Source: Kuschelorhynchus macadamiae (lineage: Eukaryota; Arthropoda; Insecta; Coleoptera; Curculionidae). Taken from it: a stretch of DNA of 64,000 bases. The stretch covers positions 1,076,001 through 1,140,000 of the forward strand of contig JAUTXW010001615.1 of the NCBI GenBank assembly GCA_030620095.1. Direction: 5' to 3'. The notes beneath the pieces were generated by a model. The model saw only the letters and a program-made list of their open reading frames with translations. It did not search any database and was not told the DNA's origin. Below are positions 21,401 to 33,439 of this stretch, piece by piece (within the stretch, counting starts at the first letter, position 1; each line of letters begins with the position of its first letter). Made by a program: the position numbers and the translations under genes.

Positions 21401-21623
21401 CAGTGTTATCGTGCGGGTCATAGGATTCATCAACGACAAAGTTTTTAAGTTTGTTTTTCTTTTAATACGTGTAATCATATCCTCCGCATAAAATCCGGAA
21501 GATGAATTAGATAGACCTATGATATTTTCATATGAAAAAAGAGGATAAACATATAAATACCAGCAGTTGCAAAAGTCTTTGAGCGATGTAACTTCGAAGT
21601 CAGATTGACAAGTCAGTGACAAA

Positions 21624-22778
<1,155 letters not shown>

Positions 22779-22832
22779 TTTTGTCGGTATTTTCTTGGGT
22801 ATAGGTTAATATAAAACCAGTTCTATAATTTT

Positions 22833-22873
22833 ACATCGACGTTTCGCTCACCATATTGAGCTTTCTCAAGATG
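22833..22873 (-). ncRNA. Hammerhead-like motif, left end of PLE-B
   Basis: Minus strand: stem I CAUC/GAUG; core UUGAGAA where CUGANGA is canonical (two departures); stem II GCUCA/UGAGC; GAAAC; GUC. It faces outward. Probably weak or inactive, unless the variant core works in this family. Confidence 0.6.
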
Positions 22874-22971
22874 AAAATTTATTTCCTAAAAAGACACATA
22901 TATATATATAGTTAAAAAACATAAAATTATCAAATTTAACCACATTTTTTTAAAAAACATTACATCTAAGT

Positions 22972-24598
22972 TTTTCGGTACAAACAAACCAAGACTTTAC
23001 AATACACAGAATTACAGAATAAGGAATTACTTAGTGACAAAAATACATACAAAGAACTAAAAAGTGATTTAACAAACTCTTATCAAAATAAAAATAACAC
23101 CTTTATAAAAAAAATGTTAAACAAAAAAATATTCACTGATACAGAAGCAAAAAACCTAATGATACATAACGCAGTAGCACCCAAAATATATGGTCTACCA
23201 AAGTTACATAAAGCTAACATACCTTTAAGGCCCATTGTATCCTGTATCCAATCTCCTTTTTATAAATTATCAAAGTATTTGTCTAATTGTATGTCTAACA
23301 TAACTGGTAAAAATGATTATTTCGTTAAAGATTCCTTTGAATTTAAACATTTTATTGACAGGGTAGAAGTTCCAAATGATCATGTACTAATATCCCTTGA
23401 TGTTGTCTCGTTATATACAAACATTCCAAATGAACTTTTATCGGAGATAATAAGACAAAAATGGGACGAACTAAAAGCACACACAACACTGCCTTTGAAT
23501 GAATTTTTAGAAGCTATTAACATTACCTTGAATAACAATTATTTCCAGTATGCAGACAAATATTATCAACAATTAGATGGTTGCGCTATGGGTTCTCCTA
23601 TTTCCTCCATTGTCGCACAATTGGTTATGGAATACCTAGAGGAGAACGTGATAAGTAAACTTGATTTTACATTGCCTTTTTTTAAAAGATTCGTAGATGA
23701 TTGCTTGACTGCCGTTCCAAAAAATAATATTAACGATCTATTAAATGCTTTTAATAACTTTCACCTCAAATTAAAATTTACATCAGAAATTGAAGACAAA
23801 AATCAAATAAACTTTCTGGACTTAACGCTAATAAGAAACAAAGTAGATAAAAACATCAAAACTAAATGGTATACGAAAAAAACATGGTCAGGTCGATACT
23901 TAAATTTTAACTCCAATCATCCTAAGAACCAAAGAAATAGCGTCGTAATAGGTCTGACCGATCGTGCTATTTCACTTACTTCTCCAGAATATCGGCCTGA
24001 GATTTTAAAGAAAGTTAAAGAAACTTTATTAAATAACCATTACCCTGAGAAAATCATATTACGAATTTTTAAACAAAGGACACATTTATTCTATAACAAT
24101 ATAAAGAAAGCTGAAAAAGAAAAAAATCTAAACACAAAGTACATTGCAATGCCCTACACAGACGGTCTATCGGAAAAAATAAATCACATCTTATCTAAAC
24201 ATGATATACATGTCTGTCATAAAGCTCATAATTTATTAAAAACTCTTTACACGCCTTTGAAAAGCAAGGTAATAAATAAAAAGAAATCAAATTTGGTGTA
24301 TTCAATTCCTTGTCTAAATTGCTCAAAAAAGTATATTGGAATGACAACACAATATTTAGATAGTAGATTAAACGGTCACAAATATACAAAAAATGCCTCT
24401 ACTGCACTCCACAAACACGAACTTTCAGAAAAACACGAGTTCAATTTTAAAGAAACACAAATTCTGGATCAGGAAACTAATTACCGGAAACTAACAATCA
24501 AAGAAATGATTCAGATTAAAAAGGAGAAAAATGCTGTAAATGATAAAAAAGATATCAACAACTTAAGCCAAATTTATCATAATTTAATTTCTAAGTAA
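22972..24598 (+). CDS. PLE reverse transcriptase with GIY-YIG endonuclease
   Basis: Intact frame to TAA at 24598; an ATG lies at 23114 (494 codons), but the homologous reading starts earlier (ELLSDKNTYKELKSDLTNSY) and the frame is open from 22972, so the true N-terminus is missing by 5' truncation. From 23114: IYGLPKLHK (about residues 25-33), RT motif A SLDVVSLYTNIP (about 94-105), GCAMGSPIS (about 156), catalytic RFVDDCL (about 192-198), FLDLTL, then GIY-YIG as VYSIPCLNC-x3-YIGMTTQY (about 393-415). It should prime reverse transcription at an endonuclease nick in the nucleus. All catalytic residues are present. No frameshift or stop: the best preserved retroelement ORF here. Confidence 0.92.
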
Positions 24599-24827
24599 GT
24601 TTATTCCAAAGAAAAAGCTATTCTCACATAACATCCTGTACATAAAAATAGCAGAAACCCAAACATATATCATATATAAAATTTAAAAAAAAGGAAAAAA
24701 AATGTATCATTTCTTATAAACTAACAGCATTCCAATGCTATAGAAATCACTGTTAATCTCGATTCCGTTTAGGATAAACATGTCATTTTCAAGGTACGTA
24801 GCAAATAAAAATTTTAATTTTCTGTTA
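24599..24827 (+). other. 3' untranslated part of PLE-B
   Basis: Short AT-rich stretch between the stop codon and the right inverted arm. Confidence 0.5.
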
Positions 24828-24967
24828 AGTGTAATCTGTATATTGTAAAGTCTTGGTTTGTTTGTACCGAAAAACTTAGATGTAATGTTTTTTAAAAAAA
24901 TGTGGTTAAATTTGATAATTTTATGTTTTTTAACTATATATATGTGTCTTTTTAGGAAATAAATTTT

Positions 24968-25008
24968 CATCTTGAGAAAGCTCAATATGGTGAGCGAAAC
25001 GTCGATGT
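24968..25008 (+). ncRNA. Hammerhead-like motif, right end of PLE-B
   Basis: Plus-strand twin of 22833-22873: CAUC, UUGAGAA, stem II GCUCA/UGAGC, GAAAC, GUC, GAUG. It lies downstream of the RT on the sense strand, so it would be in the PLE transcript. Confidence 0.6.
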
Positions 25009-25089
25009 AAAATTATAGAACTGGTTTTATATTAACCTATACCCAAGAAAATACCGACAAAAATATTTCATAAGGTTAAAAAAAAAAAC

Positions 25090-25091
<2 letters not shown>

Positions 25092-25146
<55 letters not shown>
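25092..25146. repeat. (TA)n tract
   Basis: About 27 TA units between PLE-B and an inverted GGC-motif repeat piece. Confidence 0.95.
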
Positions 25147-25147
<1 letters not shown>

Positions 25148-26045
25148 CCTGTGTTTTGCGATGCAATTTTTTAGACTGAAATTTGAAGAAATCGGATAAG
25201 TAGTTTTTTAGCTATGCCGCGAACAGACGGACAGACATACCTACAGACAGACGGAATTGAAAAAACATGTTTTCCGGCATCTAGGGAACATAAAGATCTG
25301 AAAAAATCTCAGGAGGGAAGTAATAACTAATTATCTTGTGTTTTCTGATTTGATTCATAATGTTGGTGACCTTTGGACCCGCACGATAAGATCGCATTCG
25401 ACTATATCCAATTTGCACAAAAATTAAGTATTATGTAGGAATCAACTGGTAAAATTTTGATACGAATACAAGATGGCGGAACAATAGGGCGGCTTAATAA
25501 AATATTTAGAAATTCAGCCTGAAAAAACTACTTAATGAACTGATTTCAATTTTGTAATCTGAAAAATTAACCTTGCAGGTTTTACATATCTTTTTGCATC
25601 CCTTGATGTTAAACAATATGTTTTATCAATTCCGTCGGTCTACCTGTCGGTCTGTCAGTTCGTGTCATAGCTTATAAACTACTCATGAGATTGACTTCAA
25701 ATTTTGTACAAAAATTGGGGCTCAAAACAAGATGGCGGCCTAGTGAAACGTTAAAAAAGTATTACTATAAAAACTAATTATTCAATTTACCCCATATTTT
25801 GCAAAAAAATCAAGTGTTACAAAAAATGAACCCATAACATTTTGGTATGAATATGAGATAGCAAAACAAAATGGCGTCCTAATAAAATATTTAGAAAATC
25901 AGTCTGAAAAAACTATTTATTAGGTTAATTTCAAATTTTGTGCAAGCATTAAGTGTGATATAGAGATAAACTGTTACTAATTCAAGATAGCGGAACGAAA
26001 TGGCCGCCAAATATGTTAAAAAAATTAACGTCAAAAAATCTTCTT
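25147..26045. repeat. Dispersed GGC-motif repeat: inverted piece then direct units
   Basis: 25147-25330 is the leader block on the minus strand (GACAGACGGAATTG, GCATCTAGGG). From about 25380 units run on the plus strand with leader at 25610 and motif words at 25473 (AGATGGCGG), 25734 (AGATGGCGGCC), 25868 (AAAATGGCG) and 26000. Ends at 26045, where the shared edge TCACTATTCCTAATAAAAAG begins. Confidence 0.75.
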
Positions 26046-27383
26046 ATTCAATTGAACTAAATTGGTTCACACTTCACTATTCCTAATAAAAAGGGATATT
26101 CCTAATGAGAGAAGTTCCGGGGTAAAAGAGATTTACCGATTTTTGTAGTCTAACATTTTAGTTCTCCGACCATAAAGTACTTTATTTTCCCGTACAAAAA
26201 GTTGGCAACTCTAATTACACACTGTATACGAGTACATACTGCACTACTTTCGCTATGACACAAGACTTAGGCAATAGGGTATTAATAATAATCTTTCACA
26301 GAAAATATGCCATGATTGACATAATTCGCGTGGAAGAATGTTCAATTTTTGATCCACGCTAGCGTCGAAAAACAATAAAAATTGCATTCCTTGATAATTC
26401 ATCAGCAAATTAGAAGAGGATTGCAGTTATTTATTCAACATGCGCCTCATGTGTAATGCAATTTTCCGGTTCTTTGTGCTAACACCGTTAACGAACCGTA
26501 TTTGAGACAAAGCCGACAATACATTTTTTTTTTACTGGCGCTACCGCAATGTGGCGTAGAAAGTTAGTGACAATTTGCTTAATTGCACTTAAAGCTATTA
26601 TGTGCCTTGTTAAATTTTTAGAATAGAGATGTTTTGACGAACTTTAATAGATATGTGAAATAGTTAATACGTCACAGTAATTAAATATTCATATTAAGTA
26701 AAAAAAATTAAAAATCGTAAAGTATTCAACAATAATTATTTTCAGGTTGCAAGTTTTTCTTTTTTACTTCCGACTATGAAACAGGCAACTTCCAACCTCC
26801 TAAACATTGACATCATTATATTTACTGCAGAAATATTTAGTGGATTTAATAGTTATTTTTTATACAAGGGAAAAAATTATTAGATTTTAGCTCTAGGTTG
26901 TGTTGTCTCACGACGCGAAGCGGGGGAGACAAAAACCGAGAGCTATTTTTCCGTGTATAATATACCATTTTTTCTGTGACGGGAAGAACGACGATTTAAT
27001 ATTGAAAATAGTTGAATGAAGGCAGAAAATTATCGGGGATAATACCACGAGTGCTTAAAAATTTCCGATAATTTTTCACGAATGCGTGTTTTCTTATAAT
27101 TTGTAGAGAAAACACGCATGAGTGGAAAATTATCTAGTTAATTTTATGGTATTTAGGAGGAATATTCCACGAATCAAATACAGGGAAACTAAGCCTTATT
27201 AACTGAATATTAAATGCATACCTATTCCAAGTTCAGAAATTTGAATTTTGTAACAAATTGAACACAAATTGAATAATAATATACTAATAAAATTATTGGT
27301 CTAAATATTGAAAAGTACTTAATATAAATCTAAATATTCAATTTCAATTATTGATTATATAATAAAAGGTACAATTCTGATAA
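26046..27383. other. Intergenic with a near-perfect hairpin
   Basis: No gene seen. 27067-27094 and 27107-27134 are 28-nt inverted arms (GATAATTTTTCACGAATGCG against its partner, 13 of the inner 13 pairs perfect: ATGCGTGTTTTCT) around a 12-nt loop. The locus lies just downstream of the Crypton recombinase gene and could be its terminator region or a MITE remnant. Confidence 0.5.
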
Positions 27384-28565
27384 TTAATTAACCACATTGT
27401 TGTTTTGCGACGACGTAGAAGATGCCGTCAGACCACTACTTGTACTTGTGCTGTGTAATGCTGCTACAGGGGCTGGATGCACGTGCTGTTGAGGTGGTTC
27501 TTTTCCAGGTTCCCTCATTGTTTCAATAATTTCTTTATGGTGATCTGGATCCATTTGCAAATAACTTGATAGGGATTTCGCATTCGAATGACCTGTAATT
27601 TTTATCAAGTTTTGCTCCGACACTCCGCTTCTGGCCAGCTTGGACATGGCAGTAGCTCTGAGGGAATGGTTGGTAAATTTTTTTGAGGTATTGAAGCCTG
27701 ATTTCTGTGCTTGTTTTTTTGTCCAAGTTGAAATCTCGTTTTCTCCTACTGGGCTGTTTTTGAACCATTTTCCGGAAATTTTCCAATGGGGGTTTGGCGT
27801 CAAAAATAGTCGAGTGTTGGAGATACTTTTCCTTTTATCTTGTAATTCTTTATAAATTCGTACTGGGCAAAAGCTGGGACTTCTCTCGTTTTTCACCAAA
27901 CACTTCGAATCGGCGAGTTTTCGGCCACGACCTTGACATGTTTTAGAAAAAACAGGGTTGTATTGAATTCTACCTGTTTTTCCTCCAAAGTTGTCAGTTT
28001 CTTCTTTGAAAAAAGTTGTTTCGGCTCTTGCACCTTCTCCTCCTCTCCAGGCTAATTCATAGGACAACAGAAAAAAACACTTCTTTTGTAAACCCTCTGG
28101 AGTTGATTCATCACAAGCTCCGATTAGATTTTTTAATTCATTGTATGTTAAAAAAACGTCCGATTCTCTGCGTTTGCCTTCAATAGCTTGCAAATGTCTC
28201 CTTTTGGCATTTTTTGCGTCTCGGGCCGATTTGAATTCGATCTGCTCGAAGGGATTTATTTTAGTTTTGTATTCATTGAAATACCTTTCCATCAATAATT
28301 TCGCCGTTACATTCCAAATAATTTTTACCATGCCTTCTTTATATTCCTCCCCGTTCATTTTTCGCATATTGTAGGCCCAGCTTTTCAAAATCATTGCTAG
28401 TTGGGATACTGGAGTATCTTGGTCAAACATATAGTTTTTTTCATCGCAGAATGACGTAAACTGTCTCCAGATGCTCTTCTTGGATTTAACGGTGTTTCTT
28501 GGTTCGCTTCCAATTATATTTTCATCAATTTCCTCTTCTTGAACTAGCCCAAAGCGATTATTCAT
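27384..28565 (-). CDS. Crypton-type tyrosine recombinase
   Basis: Uninterrupted 393-codon ORF from ATG 28565 to TAA 27384. The N-terminal half (residues about 30-130) is a helical SAM-like/core-binding domain (SIWRQFTSFCDEKNYMFDQD). The catalytic half has the tyrosine-recombinase set in order: R174 in LAWRGGEGAR, H300 and R303 in NHSLRATAMSKL, H326 in ITGHSN, and the nucleophile Y335 in SLSSYLQMD. The last 55 residues are a Pro/His/Ser/Thr-rich tail (STSTSSGLTASSTSSQ). Cryptons move as excised circles through such enzymes; animal relatives have also been domesticated (KCTD1, ZMYM and QRICH1 proteins, recalled). No RT is linked, so DIRS/Ngaro is unlikely. No terminal repeats are visible, as expected of Cryptons. 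Confidence 0.85.
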   Translation of the reverse strand: MNNRFGLVQEEEIDENIIGSEPRNTVKSKKSIWRQFTSFCDEKNYMFDQDTPVSQLAMILKSWAYNMRKMNGEEYKEGMVKIIWNVTAKLLMERYFNEYKTKINPFEQIEFKSARDAKNAKRRHLQAIEGKRRESDVFLTYNELKNLIGACDESTPEGLQKKCFFLLSYELAWRGGEGARAETTFFKEETDNFGGKTGRIQYNPVFSKTCQGRGRKLADSKCLVKNERSPSFCPVRIYKELQDKRKSISNTRLFLTPNPHWKISGKWFKNSPVGENEISTWTKKQAQKSGFNTSKKFTNHSLRATAMSKLARSGVSEQNLIKITGHSNAKSLSSYLQMDPDHHKEIIETMREPGKEPPQQHVHPAPVAALHSTSTSSGLTASSTSSQNNNVVN

Positions 28566-28911
28566 ATTGACAACTTTTTAAAAATGTTTGAAAGATACTT
28601 AAAAAAAAATCAGTTTCTAGGGACTCTAGCGTCTCTCAAAAGCAGGTTTCATATTGTCAAGATTTCATTTTTTGGTTAGGTATGTAACCACACCTAACCA
28701 GGTAAGTGGAAACACCATGTTTCCTAGACGACATGGTATTTCCGCTATAATTTTTCGAAAACACCACCAGTCTTACTGGAAAATTTGTACATGAGTGGAA
28801 TATTCGATGTGAAATTTGAAGTTTTAAACTGATAGGCTGTTGTACAATTAGATCTGCGTTGCTAAGAAAACTTTAAAAATAATCAAATATTTGTCAATTT
28901 ATTTATAGTGG
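28566..28911. other. Upstream region of the recombinase gene
   Basis: AT-rich; no clear promoter motif can be claimed. Ends at the left arm of the long inverted-repeat element. Confidence 0.4.
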
Positions 28912-29496
28912 AGTAAAAAACGGGGCAAAAGTCGCTTCCTACTCGATTTTTTTTTGCGTTAGAACACACCGATATATATCCCATTTTATTAAATGGATCA
29001 TTGTACATACGAAATCACAAAATATTACTTTTTTTTGCGGCCTCGACTTTTTTTATTTACAAAAAACTGGAAAAATTATTATTTTTTTAAAATCGTGTTT
29101 TTTTTGTGTTTCCCTTCGTATAACTTCTTACCTAATTAAGCTATCGACACGATTTTTTTTTTGACTTCAAGCAGACATTTTGGCGCTTCTTCCCATGTAA
29201 AACATTATTTTAAATATGGCTAAAACATCGATGAACTTGAAACTTTAGAAATTATATAAACAAGTTTTCACTAATCGAAAAAAAATGTTTTTGGAAAATT
29301 TATATAACATGCAGAGAATAAAATGTAGACAGGATATCAAAAAAGTTTTTAGTAGAAAAATCGTTAGTGTAGCTTTCATACTTTAGGTGCTATTTAAAAC
29401 TGTGGTTATTCTCAACGGCTAATATGAAGCGGCAGGTGTTTTGTACCAGAGCAACGCGTTATAAAATGCAGGACTAAACCAGTGTTTGCACGTATA

Positions 29497-29549
29497 TTAC
29501 TATGGTGATAATTATTATCACCAGAGCTCTAGTATTATCACCATAGTAA
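29497..29549. repeat. 16-bp perfect inverted repeat
   Basis: TTACTATGGTGATAAT at 29497-29512 and its exact complement at 29534-29549. The left arm also sits in a self-palindrome GGTGATAAT-T-ATTATCACC, so two alternative hairpins compete. Confidence 0.85.
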
Positions 29550-29635
29550 TGTACAAAACTGCTTTGTTCAATTGTGAATTGTGCCTTGTCCTAAACAAGT
29601 TTTTAGTAAAACATAGTGAGAAGTGAGATATTAAA

Positions 29636-29827
29636 ATGGAGTGTTTATTGTGTGGTGAAGGTGTGGGCGAAAAGGGTAAAAATGTGGTACATAAACTTTC
29701 GAAGCAGGGTTTAGATACAATCATTTGGGCGGCTGAAATAAGAAAGGCTTATTTTGGACAAAGAATTTTGAAAATTAGAGATGATATTTTACACGGAAAA
29801 ATAAAAGTGAAATACCACAAAGACTAG
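29636..29827 (+). pseudogene. Small zinc-finger-like ORF inside the long-arm element
   Basis: 63 codons from ATG: MECLLCGEGVGEKGKN, then HKLSKQGLDTIIWAAEIRK, then KVKYHKD and a TAG. Read through the stop, the text continues RKIYTCK. The spacing CxxC ... YHxD-[C lost]-RKxYT resembles an N-terminal CxxC..HxxC module that I recall from many insect transposon-borne proteins (VxxHxxCRKxYT). The stop stands where the last Cys is expected. No transposase follows, so the element looks internally deleted. Function unknown. Confidence 0.45.
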
Positions 29828-31192
29828 AGGAAAATCTACACCTGCAAATAATATCATATGAACATGCTTAGCTAAGCTAGTGTGGGGGACAGGCGCATTC
29901 CCGGCTCCTCAGAAACTAGGACGAAATATTTTAACATACGTGAAATGTGCGTTATTTGCAATGAGAGAGGTATAAAGAAAAAGCAAAAATTTTCATCTAT
30001 ACAAACAGGTTTGTAGAGTTTTCTTAAGTATTATTTATTTAAGGTATATTCCCACTTAAATTAACACCATAATAACTGTGATAATTTCGCGCGATTCAAA
30101 AAATCGTAGCGCCTAAACTATGCAGGTGACACTAACGATTCTGCTTCCAAAAACTTTTTTTTGATATTTTGTCTACATTTTCTTCACTGCATGCTATAAG
30201 AACTTTCCAAAAACGAAAAAAAATCTATTAGTGAAAACCTGCCTGCATAATTTTTGAACTTTGAAAGTTATTGGCTTTTTAGTAGCCATATTCAAAATAA
30301 AAATCAGCTATCATGTTTAATATGAAAAGAAGCCCCAAAGGGTCTGCTTTGAGTAAAAAAAAATCGTCTCGATAGCTTAATTAGGTAAGAATATATTACA
30401 GTGGAAATATAAAAAAACACGATTTTAAAAAAATTTAAATTTTCACAGTTTATTGTAAATAAAAAAAGTCGAAACAGGGAAGCAAGGTCATATTTTTAGG
30501 TTTCAAGTGTAGAATGATGTGGCTAACAATACCCAATAGGTTTGCTCGTATTCTAAGCTCATAAAAAAAAACGGCACAAAATTACACATTATTTTGAATT
30601 TCGCGCACTTTAAAAAATCAGCACCTAAAGTATGAAAGCTACACTAACGATTTTGCTACTAAAAACTTTTTTGATATTTTGTCTACATTTTATTCGCTGC
30701 ATGTTATATAAAATGTCCAAAAACAAATTTTTTTTTCGATTAGTCAAAACTTGTTTACATAATTTCTAAAGTTTCAAGTTCATCGATGTTTTAGCCATAT
30801 TTAAAATAAATAATAGCTATCATGTTTTACATGGGAAGAAGCACCAAAATGTCTGCTTTAAGTCAAAAGAAAAATCGTCGCGATAGCTTAATTAGGTAAG
30901 AAGTTATACGAGGGGAAACATAAAAAAACACGATTTTAAAAAAATAGTAATTTTTCCAGTTTTTTGTAAATAAGAAAAGGCGAGACCGCAAAAAAAGTAA
31001 TATTTTGTGATTTCGTATGTACAATGATCCATTTAATAAAATGGGTATATATCGGTGTGTTCTAACGCAAAAAAAAATCGAGAAGGAAGCGACTTTTGCC
31101 CCGTTTTTTACTCCACTATTATGTGATTTGATTTAAAAATTGCGTACTTAGTGGTTGTTTAGTAGTTATTGTGAATAATATAAAGTTAAAAA

Positions 31193-31309
31193 ATGTCCGT
31201 TTCCGAGTTTTCTCTGATTCCACCTGAGTTAGTAGAATTAGGGAAAATAGCGTCACAGAAAATACCAGCTAAGTCGCGAAATTTGATCCTAGGATTACTG
31301 TGTCTGCTG
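31193..31309 (+). pseudogene. Possible tyrosine-recombinase N-terminal fragment
   Basis: ATG at 31193 opens MSVSEFSLIPPELVELGKIA, then SQKIPAKSRN and a stop 39 codons in. The 'P-x-ELxELGKxAS-x-xIPxKSR' opening resembles the N-terminus of Crypton/ZMYM-like recombinase proteins of insects, which continue into a core-binding domain; here it breaks off. The similarity is from memory and short. Confidence 0.35.
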
Positions 31310-31549
31310 TGATGCAATTTCCAAGCAAGGATCATTTTCTTGTTATGACGTTGGTGTACGTGGAATGAAAACATACTATCATTCAATGCTCCCAACGAAA
31401 GCCAGGAGTCACAATGTAATTCAATTCCGGTCGTGGTATTAGCCAGCGGAGTAGTTTTTGTGATTCCATTTTGTGAGATATTTGTAGTTACTGAAGAATA
31501 TATTAAATGAATTTTATCCATGGAATTTGACAAATTTAAAATATACATT

Positions 31550-32069
31550 TAAAAGATTACCTTTTTTTAATAATTCCTATACACAAAAATTTATAGATGA
31601 ACTACTTTTTCAAATTATATCCAAAAAAAACTAAGGTTTCGGAAGATTGCACTGAACTTGTTTTTGGCGTATCGCTAAAAACATAACTTTCACAAACTTA
31701 ATTTATGAACTACGTAAAAGATTGATTATATTATAATACTCTATAGCACAAAAAATTTATTATTATTATTTCTAACTAAAAGTTAGAAGTAATTATTATA
31801 TTAGACTTCATTAAACGATTTTAAACATAATTACAGCTGCTAAGTCATAGTGTGTCGCCCGTTGAACGGAAATCCAGTGTGCTGGGGATGCTACGTTGGC
31901 AAGTTTATTTTATATATGACCTATATAAACTATAAAAGAAAAACAAAATGCATATGTGGGTTGTGGATCGGTACCAGCAGGAGCGCGAAGGAACTAGGTG
32001 GATTGGTACCAGGTTAGCACCAGGTTAGGCGTCATCGTTTAAGCCCTAAAAAGCGAACGACAGCGCAGG
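31550..32069. other. Intergenic, nothing recognised
   Basis: No ORF. A relatively GC-rich patch at 31860-32050 precedes the hairpin at 32070. Confidence 0.4.
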
Positions 32070-32152
32070 GCATCATTGGCGAAAGTCTAATATTTGGCAT
32101 CGGCCCAGGGATGATGCCCAAAATCTTAGACTTCCGCCAGTGATGCACCCCC
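32070..32152. repeat. Imperfect inverted repeat, arms about 34 bp
   Basis: GGGCATCATTGGCGAAAGTC faces GACTTCCGCCAGTGATGC across a short loop with a second inner match (GGCATC/GATGCC). It lies in a GC-rich island of an otherwise AT-rich region. Could be a structured RNA, a MITE end or neither. Confidence 0.55.
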
Positions 32153-33439
32153 CTGTTGATTAGTGTTGACCGCACTACACTGAAAAAATTGAAGGAACTT
32201 TTACAAAAAATATATAATAATTATTGAGGCATTTCACAATACTAAATTGTAAAAATGTAGTTGGAATTATGAAAAATACTTTATTTCTGCGATTTTTATC
32301 TTCCGTGGGAATTTAAAAAGTCATTTTACCATATATCTACAAAAAAAGAGGTTTTTATAAATAATTGCCATAATTACAAAAAAGTTTTAGTTTATTACGA
32401 TACGTAATCGCAACTTATTTCCAATATTGCAATGTCGTAGACAAGTAACAAAATTAGTCGGCCATATTGGCGCCGCCATTTTGGATTTCTAAACGTTAAC
32501 TAAAAAAATTCGGATTTTTTATATCCGAAAGCACAATTGCATGACATGACATGCTATATTTGCATACAGCATGTCAAATTTGAAAATAATCGGTAATGGA
32601 AGTGCTGAAAAATCCATTACAAGATTTGAACCACACATACAAACTTACAATCAGACGAATAGGAAGCCAATAAAAGCGCGTTAAAAGCATTGATTTTAGT
32701 TTAAAACTCTAACACCCGTATTCACTAAAGAGGTTTAACTTCAGAAAAGGTCTAACTTGACAGTTACAGGTTTAAGATGACAACTGAACGAATAATTTTT
32801 CTAAATGTCAAAATTACAAAATGATAGTGACATAAGGCAAACATAACCAAAAACTAAAGTTTAATAATATGTAAATAACTAATTTCCTTTTAAACTTACC
32901 TAACTTAATGGTTTAATTTTAGATAGATGAAGTAGAAAACGATTATTTCTTTGAAATTTGTAAAAATACCTATTTTCCTCATTAAAGAATAGGTAAGAAT
33001 CCTTCTTTTTGTCAATGATAATGAAGCATGACCCATTTCTTCATTTTCGTACATCAAATTTTTTAACAGGTCGTCATTTTGTTTCGCCATATTGAATCCA
33101 TACCAATTTTGTGGAAAATTAAATAAAATTAAAGTTAATCGAGTAAGTGGATTTTTTAGCTATACCTGAACAGACCTACCGACCGACAGTAATGGAAAAA
33201 TATGAGGATCTGTAAAAACCCGGAGTGATAATTTTTTCACGATTAATGATATTTCCTTATGCAGGAAGTGAAAACTCACCGCGTCACTGGCATTCGTCAA
33301 CAAATGGCCACGGCTTGGGCATGGGCCATCCCCACTTCTTGTTTTATCGTAAACATTGGTCGATAGAATGTGAAAAATAGGGGAACCATGTTGGCGCATA
33401 CCCCTAACGTGATTTATGAATGAGTTGTGATCTCTACTT
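32153..33439. other. Intergenic; one GGC word, no supportable gene
   Basis: At 32468-32486 GGCGCCGCCATTTTGGAT recalls the GGC-motif repeat but the context differs. The minus-strand frame 33090-32905 (MAKQNDDLLKNLMYENEE) and the phrase CACCCGTATTCACTAAAGAG at 32712 recall PIF/Harbinger elements, too weakly to call. Confidence 0.35.

Larger units (their letters stand above)
28912..31120. mobile_element. Unassigned 2.2-kb DNA element with three long arms
   Basis: The left arm, about 28918-29400, begins TAGTGGAGTAAAAAACGGGG. The right arm, about 30620-31118, is its reverse complement and ends CCCCGTTTTTTACTCCACTA. A third, more diverged arm at about 30090-30570 is a direct copy of the right arm immediately inside it. 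Between the arms lie a short ORF at 29636 and a palindrome at 29497-29549. A clean target duplication is not obvious (flanks TTTATTTA and TTATGTG). Superfamily not assigned. Confidence 0.75.

Noticed and set aside
29040..31118. Host gene with exons in the long-arm region
   Set aside because: All complexity is explained by inverted and tandem arms; the only ORF is 63 codons and interrupted.
31186..31548. 120-codon minus-strand ORF
   Set aside because: Antisense to the plus-strand reading that resembles a recombinase N-terminus; composition unremarkable.
31930..32060. tRNA-like segment around GGTACCAGGTTAGCACCAGG
   Set aside because: No A-box/B-box pair and no cloverleaf could be drawn.
32708..33090. 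PIF/Harbinger-like 5' end
   Set aside because: Only a loosely similar terminal phrase and a 61-codon frame; no transposase motif or target duplication.
33160..33399. 79-codon minus-strand ORF near PSRGHLLTNASDAV
   Set aside because: No domain match that I can name; likely an antisense shadow of decayed non-LTR sequence.
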